From Carnegiea gigantea (lineage: Eukaryota; Streptophyta; Magnoliopsida; Caryophyllales; Cactaceae), in contig JAKOGI010000827.1 in the NCBI GenBank assembly GCA_029747015.1, forward strand, positions 100,001-164,000: a stretch of DNA of 64,000 nt, given 5' to 3'. Below are positions 12,733 to 24,372 of this stretch, piece after piece. The notes beneath the pieces are model-generated. The model was not told the DNA's origin, searched no databases, and saw only the letters and a list, made by a program, of their open reading frames with translations. Position numbers and translations under genes: made by a program. Every line of letters starts with the position of its first letter. Within the stretch, counting starts at the first letter, position 1.

Positions 12733-12868
12733 ACTCATAGTTCTACCTCAAACCATCCAACTACCATCTCGATTTTCAATTTGTAATCATAACACATTAT
12801 ACTCATAGTTCTACCTCAAACCATCCAACTACCATCTCGATTTTCAATTTGTAATCATAACACATTAT
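12733..12868. repeat. Exact 68-bp tandem duplication in the 3' LTR
   Basis: The 68 bases from 12733 (actcatagttctacctc...) are repeated without change from 12801. The partner LTR has only one copy (about 19405-19470), so the duplication arose after insertion. Confidence 0.9.
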
Positions 12869-12942
12869 CATGCTAGCTTATAAACAGATAGGGTTTAGGC
12901 ACTCATCTGGGCAAACAGCATCATCCAACGGTGTATTACCAC

Positions 12943-12944
<2 letters not shown>

Positions 12945-12985
<41 letters not shown>

Positions 12986-13009
12986 CATATATATATATAC
13001 ATATATATA
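12945..13009. repeat. AT/ACAT microsatellite in the LTR
   Basis: A run of AT dinucleotides broken by ACAT. The partner LTR has a shorter run at 19544-19580. Length variation of this kind is expected from slippage. Confidence 0.9.
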
Positions 13010-13789
13010 ACCACATCCACATTTATAACTATATTGCCTTAACGAACCAACTTAACTAATTAAACATGAATCTTATCGCATTCGAGGTGTTCATATGCCG
13101 TTTCAAACTTCTATTCAGATATTAAGTAGCTAAATTAAACAAGCATTAAATCGAGGCAATCGTATGTCATTTCAAATTACTATTTAGGCATAAGACAACT
13201 AGTTAAGCAACATCGATCCAAGGGTTTCGTTTATTATAACAAAGTTACTATTCAGGCATCAAGGCGTTCATTAATCATATCAAAATTACTATTCAAGCAT
13301 GCATTAACCAATTAGGCGAACATCAATTAAGGGTTCCGTTCATCATAACGAAGTTACTATTCAAGCCTAATTACGGCATTTGAGCATAATGTGATTCAGG
13401 GCGTTCATTTATTTCGAAGTCATTGAACGATCATGATTTAACTAAGCATATCTATAACGATTCTAAGCATGTAAAGTTTACTTCGAAGTTATTAAACGAT
13501 CATGAGTCAACTAATCAAACATATAACGATTCTAAGCACTTATAGTTCACTTCGAAGTTATTGAACGATTATAAATTAACTAAACGTACATATGCCGATT
13601 CTGAACATTTATAATTCATTTCGAACTAACTTTTCAGGCATGTACAAACCTAACATATTCGGATCGATTCTAAACATGCATAGCTTCTCATCACATAACC
13701 CATGAAATTAACTAAACCTAAGCTGACATAAATCATCGTTTAGGTTAGAACATTTTGAAATTAATACTAATTTAGGAGGCGAGGAACAC

Positions 13790-14310
13790 CCACCTCGACT
13801 CCAAGCTAAGGACCCCGTCCAAGGGCTTTTGGTACTGAATTTCGATGCTCAAGAATCCAGAAACTCGCCTCCGAATTCGCCGCCTAACATAGGCTAGGAA
13901 TCAGTTTGCCCCTAGCCCGATTCTGCTGCTGTTCGTGCTGTTTCTAGTGGTCACCAGAATCGGGATACCCCGCCACCTGGTCGCCGGCCTCGGTTGCGCC
14001 ATTCGCCGGCAGCAGGTTGCAGTCCCTCGAGCCTTTTCGCTCAATTTCTCTCACCGAGTCTCTCTCTTTCTCTCTTTGCTGGTGGTTGCGCACTAGTCCG
14101 GCCACATCGGCCGTCATTCCGACCGTCGGCGCTGGCACCGTCGCCCTCTCCCTCTCGCCCTCTCTCTCCTCTGGTGTTGGTTGAGCGTCTGGGGTACAAC
14201 AGGAACCCCCCTTTCTCTATTGTGCGCGAGAAGAAGAAAGGGGCTTTTGCCCCCTTTTTAGTTCTCCTTTTTTTTGTGACTCAAGCTTGCTCAAATTGGC
14301 GCCGCTAGTC
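13790..14310 (-). promoter_or_regulatory. GC-rich, GAGA-rich zone near the LTR start
   Basis: On the element's own (minus) strand this zone lies about 375-900 bp inside the LTR. It stands out from the AT-rich surroundings by its CCGGC and CGCC content and a GAGA tract (about 14047-14080, CTCTCTCTTTCTCTC on plus). U3 or leader promoter function is plausible by position but not shown. A plus-strand open frame of 104 codons (13994-14308) reads through it, antisense to the element. Confidence 0.4.
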
Positions 14311-14685
14311 TAGTTTCATATCCCAAACTCTAAACCCAAAGCGATAATACAACCTTTTGTCGATTATTCGTTCCTAAAAACGTCAAGGTTCGATTTAATA
14401 AACCTCAAAACTAATTCTAATGTTAACAACCTAATCGCATTCGGGAGATGACTAAATAAATCGAATAACGACTAAATTAAACTATCAATATAATTTAAAG
14501 GCACAAATAGCACGAAATTAACTTTAAAATCAATAATAGCAATAATAATCCCTTTTTAATAAAATCATCGCTTACACAAGCACATTGATAATAATTTAAC
14601 TCATATAGTTGTTAAAAATATGAATTTATAATGTAAAAGGGTAATACAGTTACCTTAGCGGAAAACAAAAAATGCGGGTCTTACA

Positions 14686-14702
14686 TTCTTCTCCCCTTAA
14701 AA
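14686..14702 (-). other. LARD polypurine tract
   Basis: The minus strand reads TTTTAAGGGGAGAAGAA directly before the 3' LTR start TGTAAGACC. This tract primes plus-strand DNA synthesis. It fixes orientation and the inner LTR edge. Confidence 0.9.
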
Positions 14703-17375
14703 GAATTTATCCTCGAAATTCTAAACCTAAGTTCGGTCTTTTTTAGAATGTATACACACAACTAAGATCTACACGGTAGGTTGCGAAAAGGTTTCATTTT
14801 ACAGACACGGCTTCTTTTAAATCAAAAGGAAATGGCTTATGGTATCCAATCTCCTCCTCGCCAGTCCTCTTCAAGCGTCTATTCACTCTACTTAGGCGCC
14901 GAGAGCAAATCGCATTGAAGAGCGGCAAATGAGTTGGCATGGACAACCATATTGAGTTTGTTTTGAAAATGAAATATATATTTTCGTTAATCTAGACTTG
15001 GTTCGCATGGCAAGCATCAACTCTATGCATATGCACCTATAAGTGAGCATCTAAAGGTATGGCAACTGGGACGATGACATCTTAAGGTCATATACTTAGT
15101 GGTCTCATTCTAAAACATGAATTCAAGAGACTTTTAGGATCAAAACTGTTAACCCGAAGACTTTTATAATATATTAAAGCAGTAGAGCATCACATAAGCA
15201 TCACGTGGCATCACGTAGCATAATCCTTAGCATAATGAGATCGTATATAGTAAGTAATTCGCAAGAGGGAAACAAATGCATTGGCACTCCTATATTCATA
15301 CATCGACCTTAGCCACATTTTTAAGTCTTTCATTCATGGCAGCTTATAAAGAGCATGTTAGGTTCATATGAAAGCAATTAACTTAATCAAGTTCATTATG
15401 AAGAAATCATATTACTCTGAGGCAAAATCAACTGATCAGAAACCGACCACATTGTACTTAAGGTAGTAGAGACATTATATTACGTCACATTAACAATGAA
15501 GGGGCTTGGCGCAATACTCGAATTCACATTGACATCATGTAGGGTATACAACCGAGCACTAAGGATTAAGAACCAAGAATAGCACAAAGTACATAACATG
15601 TCGATAGGGACAACTTCAGGAGAGAATGCTACAGCAAGAATACGTAAATGCGGGTTTCTATGGTCGCCTCATCATACTTCAAATACGTGTGTGCCGTTAT
15701 TCAGTTATAACATGGAACCAAGGAATTCATGGGGTGTAAATGATGACTCTAAGGTCATACCATGCTACGAATCACGAGAGTTAAATCGTTTGGATAGCTA
15801 GATCACATGCCAAATCCAACTCAAGTCAAGCAAACACCAAGGTATGTACTTACTGAGCTAATCATTCACAAGACACTTGAATGACTGTGCATAATGGATG
15901 TAAGTGTCAATATATATGATGACATGACCCTGAGTGCTCTACTATGCTGCTTTCTTAAACATGAGATACATATTACTATAGACGTGATTCATGTAAATGC
16001 AGCTCCATTGTCATCTAATCATGCATTACATATATTGTGTTCAACCAGTCCAATTATAACACGAGAAAACAGTATCGATGGCTGTACATAACGATTCAAA
16101 AGTCATGTCGTGTAAGTAACTGCATGAATTCAAATCGTTCTAACTAATACAGTTACATGTTTAACCAAATTTAAGCCAAGTAATTACAAAACCTCACTTT
16201 GTTGGCATTTGATCACAAACACATCGATGGCTTTATAGGTATGCATTAAGGTTTTATGAGGTACATCTATCCTACAGGTAATCATAAGAGTCCTACTGGT
16301 TATGTCACTCACCTTGGTAGGGATTGTTTACTACGTACAATTCCAAAGTCTGCCAGGTTCTTTCTCCCTTATGCTTTCTAGGTATATCAGGGTTCGTTCG
16401 GGCCAAAACATTGTCACTCCATTCATGAATAACAATCCATATAATAAAAAGAACAAGTAATGCATGGTTTAGGCAATAATGGCAAAGAAGGCGAATAGTA
16501 GGTACGCTACGCAATGGTTAACGAGGTCCTACCATTAGCACATAGTCTTCAACCATGCATACAAAAGTAGCCCCTAATATACTTAGGGAATTCAGAATTC
16601 AAAAATGAAAGATATAATTTAATAGGATTATCAATTATAGCAACCGATCTCGACACGTATAGTACAATGGCATGTACTTGGAAACCTAAGCTCGTTCATC
16701 ATAGCTAAAGAATGTGAAGTAAAACTTTACTCGACAGCGAAAAGGCATTAACATTTCAAAACTTCGGATTTTAAAGGTAAAAAATAGCTTATCTCTTTTG
16801 AACTTCTTCTCTTTCAACCTTTGAGCACGTATGCTCACTACATTATGGGGCCTGAGGAGCAAATCGTACTTTAGGGGCAAAGTCGAGCTTAGATAAGGAT
16901 TTTCAATCGCTTGAGTCTAAATTGACGTGCTTTAACTATCGATTGTCTTATCAGAATGCACGCGGAAAACATTTATCATTCAAAACATCACTTAGCTCAC
17001 ACAAGAACACAGAAGTGACTTGGGTTCACATCCTAACATACGGCTCACATTTTATTTGATCGGTTTACCCGGATCACATATAAGTCAATCAATGAAGTCA
17101 GCTAGCATATTAGGAATATATTATACTAATGAAGTGCTCACAACGTCACCTGAAGGTGTGGGGAGAGCTATTTAACTCCTATACTAACGCACAACTCGCC
17201 ACTTTTACTCAATCGACCTTCTCGAGCCATACATAACTAGTTAAGTGCAGCAACGATCATACAAAGCTCACATTTGCACACAATGCACAACATATGTCAC
17301 ATAACCGCAAAGTGCTCCTAAGCGACTCTATGAAATGCAAGACTCAGGTCGTGGCCTATGGTCACAGGAACTTTT
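14703..17375 (-). other. LARD interior, non-coding
   Basis: About 2.7 kb with only short frames (up to 69 codons) and no retroviral motif on either strand. The composition is AT-rich with no tandem structure that I can see. In LARDs the interior is a conserved non-coding RNA body; packaging or dimerisation signals may lie here, but I cannot point to one. Confidence 0.7.
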
Positions 17376-17386
17376 CTCTGATACCA
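17376..17386 (-). other. LARD primer-binding site
   Basis: The minus strand reads TGGTATCAGAG, an exact match to the initiator-tRNA-Met complement used by plant retrotransposons. It is 5 bp from the 5' LTR edge at 17392. Confidence 0.9.
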
Positions 17387-18655
17387 TCAATTGTAACACC
17401 CCCAGCCCCTAGGGCCAGGAGCGTTGCTTTTTCTTAACTTCTTATTAAAAATTCTGGGGCGAAACAGACAGAGTTTCCCCTAAAAACTAACCGTTTCCAA
17501 GCTACAAGACTTACAATAAATCCCTGCAAATCAATGGAAGCGTAAAACATTTAAAAGAAGCTCAACAGCTACTCACCGGAGTTCATAACTCAACGAGCCA
17601 CTTGCTCAGAGTACGTCAAATAGAATAGTCCATGAATAAAGAGGAAATGGAAGATACAACTCAACGGTTCACACAACCAGAGTATTGCGGTTTACATCTC
17701 AAAACATAACTAACTTTAAATAAGAAGACATCTAACTAATTAGATGATTGGCTTATGCGGCCATACAAAGTGACTCATAAATAATATGCATTACATGAAC
17801 TAGAATACTGGTTTACAAACGTTTACAAACTAAGAATACATTCTATAACATCATCAAGTAGCGAGACCACATCACTATGGCACACTTGACTCCCTTTAAG
17901 CAAGGAAAGCTTTTGTTTCGACATGGATAATTCAACTTTTTCTTGTCATAAAAAAAACAGGGGGAAAGAGGGAAAAGAGTAGTGGGATGAGCAACCACAC
18001 GCTCAGTGAGTGTCCCCCAAGCCCCCCTTAAGACCAAAACCGTTACAGGCAATAATACTCATATTAGTCACATATCACGTATTCATACTTTACTATCATA
18101 TTAGGCATTCATAAAACCCTTATTCCAGGATTACTAACCATAAACTTAATTTTTAACAAACACATTTCTAGGTCCCTGAATGACTAAGTTCATTTACTAA
18201 CAAGTAGTTAAGCACATAAGCGATGATAAGCATAGGGATCGTTCTTTTTCATAAACATAATTTCTTAGCATTCCATTTAAACTATGCATGAAACCTCATT
18301 ATATGGTGTGCACATAAGGTTATCTCGTTTCACAAGCATACTTTTCTTGGCGTTTCATTCATATGATGTACATAAGGCACACACACTTCAAGTCTCATTC
18401 ATAGGGTGTGCATGAAATACAAGCATAAGGTTTTATTTTCATTAGCTTACTTCACTTAGATCTCATTCACATTTTATTCATAAGAAAAGCACAGAACATG
18501 CACATCATTCAACCATGCTTAGGAATCATTTCATAAAGCATTCATTAAAAATTTTCTTTCTTTCATTGAAAGCATTTCCTTAACCTCTTGAGGTTTTTGT
18601 TCTTTTGAAAGAGATTTCATTTCGTGTTGGTCGTACAACATACCTCATTCCATAT

Positions 18656-18709
18656 GGCCTCTTAGGGCCCGTAAAAACTTTCGGCCTCTTAGGGCCCGTA
18701 AAAACTTTC
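18656..18709. repeat. 27-bp tandem duplication in the 5' LTR
   Basis: The unit starting GGCCTCTTAGGGCCCGTAAA occurs twice in a row. The other LTR has a single copy near 12015. It is therefore a post-insertion change. Confidence 0.9.
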
Positions 18710-19544
18710 TTATCTTTCAAAACACTTGAAATGGCAAGATGCCAACTACTTTTCTTTAATTATTAGGAAAATATATCTAGCATAAGATCATTACAGGGTG
18801 CTGATTGGGTGAGATCTATTCTCAAACCCCATAATGAGACCTAATGCTTACACTAAGCGCTTACTCCTGGGATGGCTACATAACATATCAGACCATTACA
18901 TTACCCTCGTCAGTGTCTTCTAGGGTCTCCTAGTACCAGGACTTATCCGCTGCGCTAACATCATTCATATCATATTGTCCATAGCACATTATCTTAGTCA
19001 ATTTAAAGTGTATCAGCCATAACGGCTAATAATTTTGCTGCCTCTCACAGCGGAATTCTTTTTCATATAACTCACACCCTTATAAAACCCTTTAGGGATT
19101 CCCCCATTCAAGCGAGTTCACTCCCGAAACTGTATTCATTTAGTTAAAATAGGCCATCATGCACTAATAATTATGGCTACTATCATTTCAAAATATGAAA
19201 TCCTTCTTTGAAAAACTCACCCTTATGCACATAATGTAACTTGAGGACATGGAAGGGAAGGGGGTCCACATGTATCACATTCAAGCACTTCATAATCAAT
19301 TCAGCACAATGAGCCACACATGGCCTCGCAATCCACACGATTGCGCTTAATTCACAACCCAAATCCCTCCTCACAAGCACCGTACCACAAGAACCTCGAA
19401 CCACTCATAATTCTACCTCAAACCATCCAACTACCATCTCGGTTTTCAATTTAGTAATCATAACACATTATCATGCTAGCTTATAAAGAGATAGGGTTTA
19501 GGTACTTACCTGGGCAAGCAGCACCATCAACGGTGTATTACCGC

Positions 19545-19579
<35 letters not shown>

Positions 19580-20349
19580 TGTAACCACGTCCACATTTAT
19601 AACTATGATGCCTTAACGAACCAACTTAACTAATTAAACATGAATCTGATCGTATTTGAGGTGTTCATATGCCATTTCAAACTTCTATTCAGACATTAAG
19701 TAGCTAAATTAAACAAGCATTAAATCGAGGCATTCGTATGTCATTCCAAATTACTATTTAGGCATAAAACAACTAGTTAAGCAACATCGATTCAAGGGTT
19801 TCATTTATTATAACGAAGTTACTATTCAGTTATCAAGGCGTTCGTTTATCATATCGAAATTACTATTCAAGCATGCATTAACCAATTAGGCAAACATCAA
19901 TCAAGGGTTCCGTTCATCATAACAAAGTTACTATTCAAGCCGAATTACAGTATTTGAGCAAAGTGCAATTCATGGCGTTCATTTATTTCGAAGTTATTGA
20001 ACAATCATGATTTAACTAAGCATATATATAACGATTCTAGGCATGTAAAGTTTACTTCGAAGTTACTAAACGATCATGAGTCAACTAATTGTACATATAA
20101 TGATTCTAAGCACTTATAGTTTGCTTCGAAGTTATTGAATGATTATAAATTAACTAAACGTACATACGTCGATTCTAAACATTTATAATTCATTTCAAAC
20201 TAACTTTTCAGGCATGTATAAACTCAACATATTCGAATCGATTCTAAGCATGCATAGCTTCTCATCACATAATCCTTGAAATTAATTAAACCTAAACAGA
20301 CATAAATCATCGTTTAGGTTAGAACGTTTTGAAATTAATACTAATGTAG

Positions 20350-20871
20350 GAGGTGAGGAACACCCACCTCTACTCCAAACTAAGGAACCCGTCTAAGGGC
20401 TTTTGGGACTGAATTTCGATGCTCAAGAATCCAGAAACTCGCCTCCGAATTCGCTGCCCAACATAGACCCCGAATCAGTTTGTCCCTAGCCCGATTTTGC
20501 TGCTGTTCATGCTGTTTCTGGTGGACACCAGAACCGGCTACCCCGCCACCTGGTCGCCGGCCTCGATTGCGCCATTCACGGCAGCAGGTTGCGGTCCCTC
20601 GAGCCTTTTCGCTCAGTTTCTCTCACCGGGTCTCTCTCTTTCTCTCTTTGCTGGTGGTTGCGCAATAGTCCGGCTGCATAGGCCGTCATTCCGGCCATCG
20701 GTGCTGACACCGTTGCCCTCTCCCTCTCGCCCTTTCTCTCCTCTGGTGGTGGTCGAGCGTCTAGGGTACAAGGGGAACCCCCCCTCTCTCTATCGTGCGC
20801 GAGAAGAAGAAAGGGGCTTTTGCCCCCTTTTTAGTTGTCGTTTTTTTGTGACTCATGCTTGCTCAAATTAG
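20350..20871 (-). promoter_or_regulatory. GC-rich zone of the 5' LTR
   Basis: Counterpart of 13790-14310 with the same GAGA tract and CCGGC motifs. A plus-strand frame of 124 codons (20497-20871) overlaps the equivalent frame of the other LTR and shares strings such as FAQFLSP and LSLSLFAGG. Because this is the 5' LTR of the element, a promoter here would be the one used. Function is inferred from position only. Confidence 0.4.
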
Positions 20872-21255
20872 CGCTGCTAGTCTAGTTTCGTATCCCAAAC
20901 TCTAAACCCAGAGCGATAATACGATCTTTTGTCAATTATTCGTTCCCAAATACGTCAAGGTTCGATTTAATAAACCTCAAAACTAATTCTAATGTTAACA
21001 ACCTAATCGCATTCGGGAGACGACTAAATAATCGAATAACGACTAAATTAAACTATCGATATAATTTAAAGGCACAAATAGCATGACTTAACTTTAAAAT
21101 CAATAATCGCAATAATAATCCTTTTTAATAAAATTATCGCTCGCACAAGCACATCGATAATAATTTAACTCATATAGTTGCTAAAAAATACGAATTTATA
21201 ACGTAAAAAGGTAATACAGTTAGCTTAACGGAAAACAAAGAATGCGGGTCTTACA

Positions 21256-21260
21256 GTTAC
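21256..21260. other. LARD target-site duplication, right (GTTAC)
   Basis: GTTAC follows the LTR end TTACA at 21255 and is identical to 10738-10742. Confidence 0.92.
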
Positions 21261-21319
21261 CAGATGTGAAACAGATTGTAATCAAACTATCTCATCACCA
21301 ATTAAAGTTCCTTGGATGG

Positions 21320-21655
21320 TTCATGGAGTAGAGAACACCCCACATCATCCTCTCTTGGAAGCTCCACAAACTGCTTCGTGCTTTGCCCGTTAACATTCTG
21401 CTTGGCTCCAGTAGCAGAATCTTGTATCTTAACTATACTGCAAGAAACACATGACTGGCAACAAAGATCCCCTTCAAAAGGACTTTAACTTACCTAGAAA
21501 TAGGTGTTGTCTCGAATCATTCAAGAGCACCTTCATGCTCAGGGCAAACTCATTTCCAAGAATCATCTTATCGCGAATCAACTTTACCCGCTGCTTAGAT
21601 AATATACTTGTAAGCCTTGATTCGGATATCCTCTAGCTCACTCAACTGCAATCCC
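21320..21655 (-). pseudogene. Ty3/gypsy integrase C-terminus (unit B)
   Basis: Minus-strand frames give LQLSELEDIRIKAYK, then FALSMKVLLNDSRQHLFLGK, then NVNGQSTKQFVELPRE. This order (ELEDIR helix, LYNSR/GKL strand, GPF-type tail, VNGQ) is that of Athila/Tat-like gypsy integrase ends. Frameshifts separate the pieces. It is equivalent to 8580-8905 and 23535-23860. Confidence 0.75.
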
Positions 21656-21659
21656 CTGT

Positions 21660-22170
21660 TGTAATGCCCTGTCCTTGCTGGACTGCGAAAAATTACTATA
21701 ATGACTTCAGATATCAATGACTTCCCCAATAAATCACAAAAAGCCCTTCTAGCTTGCTTTGTCCTTGCTCATGCATTACCTGTAGAAACTTCTAAGAAAA
21801 TCACTTATCTTAAGAGTTGTACACAACAAGCACACTTAATTTTGGTGTTCTTAAGAGTGGGCTTCCGAAAATAAAAGGTGCACCTTTGGTGATATAAGTA
21901 GTCAACTAGTCATATCAAATCATTTAAACCTCACTTTTAAACATACTTTGGGTGTTATACCTCTCCTCACCTGCTGTGGTAAGACCTAATTGAGAGTCCT
22001 AATAGTCCACCAAGATTTGTAGTAAAGATTAATAAGGAGATGTCAAGGCTTCCTATGGACCACCAGCAGGGTGACACTACCAAGGGTGTTTTAAAGCCTT
22101 CCTCTAAACCCAAAGAACATTAATGAGCCTTCTTATAAACCTAACTTTTAACCATACCTTGGGTGTTATA
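21660..22170 (-). mobile_element. Degenerate Cassandra TRIM (unit B)
   Basis: The LTR spans 21660-21959 (TGTAATGCC...GGGTGTTATA on plus), then a short interior and a truncated LTR ending at about 22170. It sits at the same position in the unit as the copy at 8911, so it is a duplicate rather than a new insertion. The 5S-like part is eroded (CAAGCACACTTAATTTTGG). Confidence 0.75.
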
Positions 22171-23460
22171 CCTTTCCCAGTCCCGATTGCCCATGGTACT
22201 AAGAGAAAAAGAAATAAGTCGAGTTGGTGGCTACTATGAACTCTCTATGGTGGCTTCATGCCTCTTTATTTTCCTCCTCGTTTGTAGCTAAGAATGTGAT
22301 ATTTTTCCTATATTAAGGCCTTGTTCAACTGCTTCATCATCCCTTATACCCATGTTTGATCATCTTCTTCTCTTAATTTCATCCATTCACCTTTCTATTT
22401 GAAGCAAGAGAAAATCTTAAAGGAGCAACTGTAATTTGAAGTCCTTGAATATTGAAAGATTATTAAAGGCATCTCCATTGGATGAGCATTTCTTTGTCCT
22501 TTCTCCCTAAACTGCTCTAGATTATTTTAACTGATGTTTTGTTTGGGCTTTTTTTTGAATTGGTTTGAATACTCAAGAGTGAGGAGTTTCTTTTGCTCGA
22601 GGGATTTGTTAGCTAAACAACTATGTTTGATGTTTTCTATTTAAAATCTTGTGCTTGATCATGTTATGGAGTAGATTCAATCAAGTCCTGTGTTTTATTG
22701 CTTTGTGAGTAATTTTTTCTTCAAGTGGTTTGGATAATACTTTGTGTGAAGCATGAAAAGCAGAAATCCATTATCCAGCCATTGACTGATACAAAATGCA
22801 TCATTGACTCATTGTCCTAAGAAGTGAGTTTTTTAAGTAGCAGTGCTGCCTCAAATGCTAGTACCCAATAGCATATGCCTCAAAGGGAGACTTTTCATTC
22901 TCAACTCCGAGTCTCTGTTTTCACTCTTGTTTTTCCTTTTATTTATTTCTTTTTTTCTTCTTTTTCATTTTTTTCCTAATTTTTTTCCTATTTGTTTTTT
23001 GTTCTTTATTTGGGATTTAAAACAAAAGCAAAGGCTAGAGGAATAATACAAATAGACAAATAAGAGAATTGACCAATGCAAACTTAAGACACTAAGATAG
23101 TGGTGATATACAAGGAGATGACTTTAAGCTATGATGGACTTAAGGGGTCAGAGCTACAGTTAAGAATGACACACTTTTTTGGACTGAGTTTTATCATGTA
23201 TACTTACTTATATACAACCTAATTGTGAATCACAAGGGTCAATGTTGATCAAGATAGTACAACTTCCTGTTTATGATATTTTCGAAATTTTTTTACTCTA
23301 TTTTTTCCCAAAATTATAGGATCCCCTTTCCCATAACAAAATCATAAAACATCTACATTGTGCGAAGGAGAGCATCAAGGACACAAAAACAAAAGAAAAT
23401 AAAATAAAAAGACACTATACACAACTACACACAAGTATACAGGTACGAAACAATGTTTCC
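22171..23460. other. Non-coding tail of unit B and start of unit C
   Basis: Same content as 9422-10737: a unit tail, the junction near 22804 and a T-rich tract at 22920-23010. I see no gene. Confidence 0.6.
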
Positions 23461-23534
23461 AAATGTGAGATAAATTGCAACCAAACTATCTCATCAACAA
23501 TTAATGTTCCTTGGATGTTTCATAGAGCATAAAA

Positions 23535-23860
23535 GACTCCACATCCTCCTCTCTTGGAAGCTCTATGAATTGCTTCGTGCTTTGTCCATTAACATTTTGC
23601 TTGGCTCCAGTAGCACGATCTTGAATCTTAACTACACCACAAGGAAACACAGGATTAACAACAAAGGCCCAATCTAACAAGACCTCAACTTACCAAGAAA
23701 TAGGTGCTAGCTTGGATCATACAAGAACACCTTCATGCTCAGGGCAAACTCCTTTATAAAAATCATCTTATCACAAATCCGCTTTACCCTTTGCTTCGAT
23801 AATATAGCACTCGTGTAAGCATTATATCGAATGTCGTCTAACTCACTCAACCGTAATCGC
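23535..23860 (-). pseudogene. Ty3/gypsy integrase C-terminus (unit C)
   Basis: This is the best preserved of the three. The minus strand reads LRLSELDDIRYNAYTSA, then KQRVKRICDKMIFIKEFAL, then (after a frameshift) FVVNPVFPCGVVKIQDRATG and KQNVNGQSTKQFIELPRE. These are the C-terminal integrase segments of Athila/Tat-like gypsy elements, in the right order. It lacks the zinc-binding and catalytic DDE parts, so it is a fragment only. Confidence 0.78.
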
Positions 23861-23864
23861 CTTT

Positions 23865-24372
23865 TGTAATGCCCTGGCCCCTTTTTCGGTCGTGAAAAAT
23901 TACTTGAACGACTTCAAAGATTAACGACTTTTCCCATAAGTCACGAAAAGCCCTTCTAGCTTGTTCGTCTTCAGTGACACATTACTTGTAAAAATGTCTA
24001 AGAAGATCAGTTATCCTAAGAGTTCACAAACAAACATGCTTAACTTTGAAGTTCTTAAGAGTGGGCTTCCGGAAAGGGAAGGTGCACCTATAGTGATATA
24101 AGTAGTCAACTAGTCTTGTCAAGTCATTTAAACCTCACTTTTAACCACACCTTGGGTGTTATACCTCTCTTCACCTACTGTAGTAAGATCATAATTGAGA
24201 GTCCTAATTGTTCGTCAAGATTGGTAGTAAATATTAACGAGGAGATGTTAGGGCTTCGTATAGACCACCTGCAGGGTACGCTGCTGAGGGTGTCTTAAAG
24301 CCTTCTTATAACCCTAAAAACATTAATGAGACTTCCTATGAACCTAACCTTTTGACCATACCTTAGGTGTTA
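23865..24372 (-). mobile_element. Degenerate Cassandra TRIM (unit C)
   Basis: The LTR spans 23865-24162 and a truncated second LTR ends at about 24372. The 5S-like phrase CATGCTTAACTTTGAAGTTC is recognisable, as is the downstream segment GTGATATAAGTAGTCAACTAG typical of Cassandra LTRs. It occupies the same unit position as the other two copies. Confidence 0.75.

Larger units (their letters stand above)
10743..14685 (-). repeat. LARD 3' LTR (3943 bp)
   Basis: Begins TGTAACACC and ends GGTCTTACA on the plus strand, so it has TG...CA ends. It pairs along its whole length with 17392-21255. It is unusually long for an LTR and holds an AT microsatellite, a private 68-bp tandem duplication and a GC-rich zone at 13790-14310. 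Confidence 0.93.
10743..21255 (-). mobile_element. Complete LARD-like non-autonomous LTR retrotransposon
   Basis: A 10.5 kb element in minus orientation: 5' LTR 21255 to 17392, primer-binding site, 2.7 kb interior, polypurine tract, 3' LTR 14685 to 10743, and a perfect GTTAC duplication outside. The LTRs make up about three quarters of the element. I find no gag, protease, RT, RNase H or integrase motif in the interior, so its proteins would have to come from another element. The polypurine tract with the upstream TTCGAGGATAAATTC-type segment resembles Del/Tekay chromoviruses, suggesting that source. By-eye LTR differences are 12 in the first 100 bases and 5 in 103 bases near 11391, so it is not a very recent insertion. 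Confidence 0.92.
17392..21255 (-). repeat. LARD 5' LTR (3864 bp)
   Basis: Begins TGTAACACC and ends GGTCTTACA on plus, pairing with 10743-14685. It has its own private 27-bp duplication (18656-18709) and AT run (19544-19580). The equivalent GC-rich zone is about 20350-20870. Confidence 0.93.
10052..22803. repeat. Tandem unit B, split by the LARD insertion
   Basis: Unit B runs 10052-10742 and resumes at 21256. Without the 10,513-bp LARD and its 5-bp target-site duplication it is about 2.23 kb, the same as unit A. The rejoined sequence around GTTAC (caatgttac + cagatgtgaaacag) corresponds to unit C around 23450 (caatgtttccaaatgtgag). This shows the LARD inserted in the middle unit after triplication. 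Confidence 0.85.

Noticed and set aside
12945..13009. AT run as origin or promoter
   Set aside because: Simple slippage-prone microsatellite, shorter in the partner LTR.
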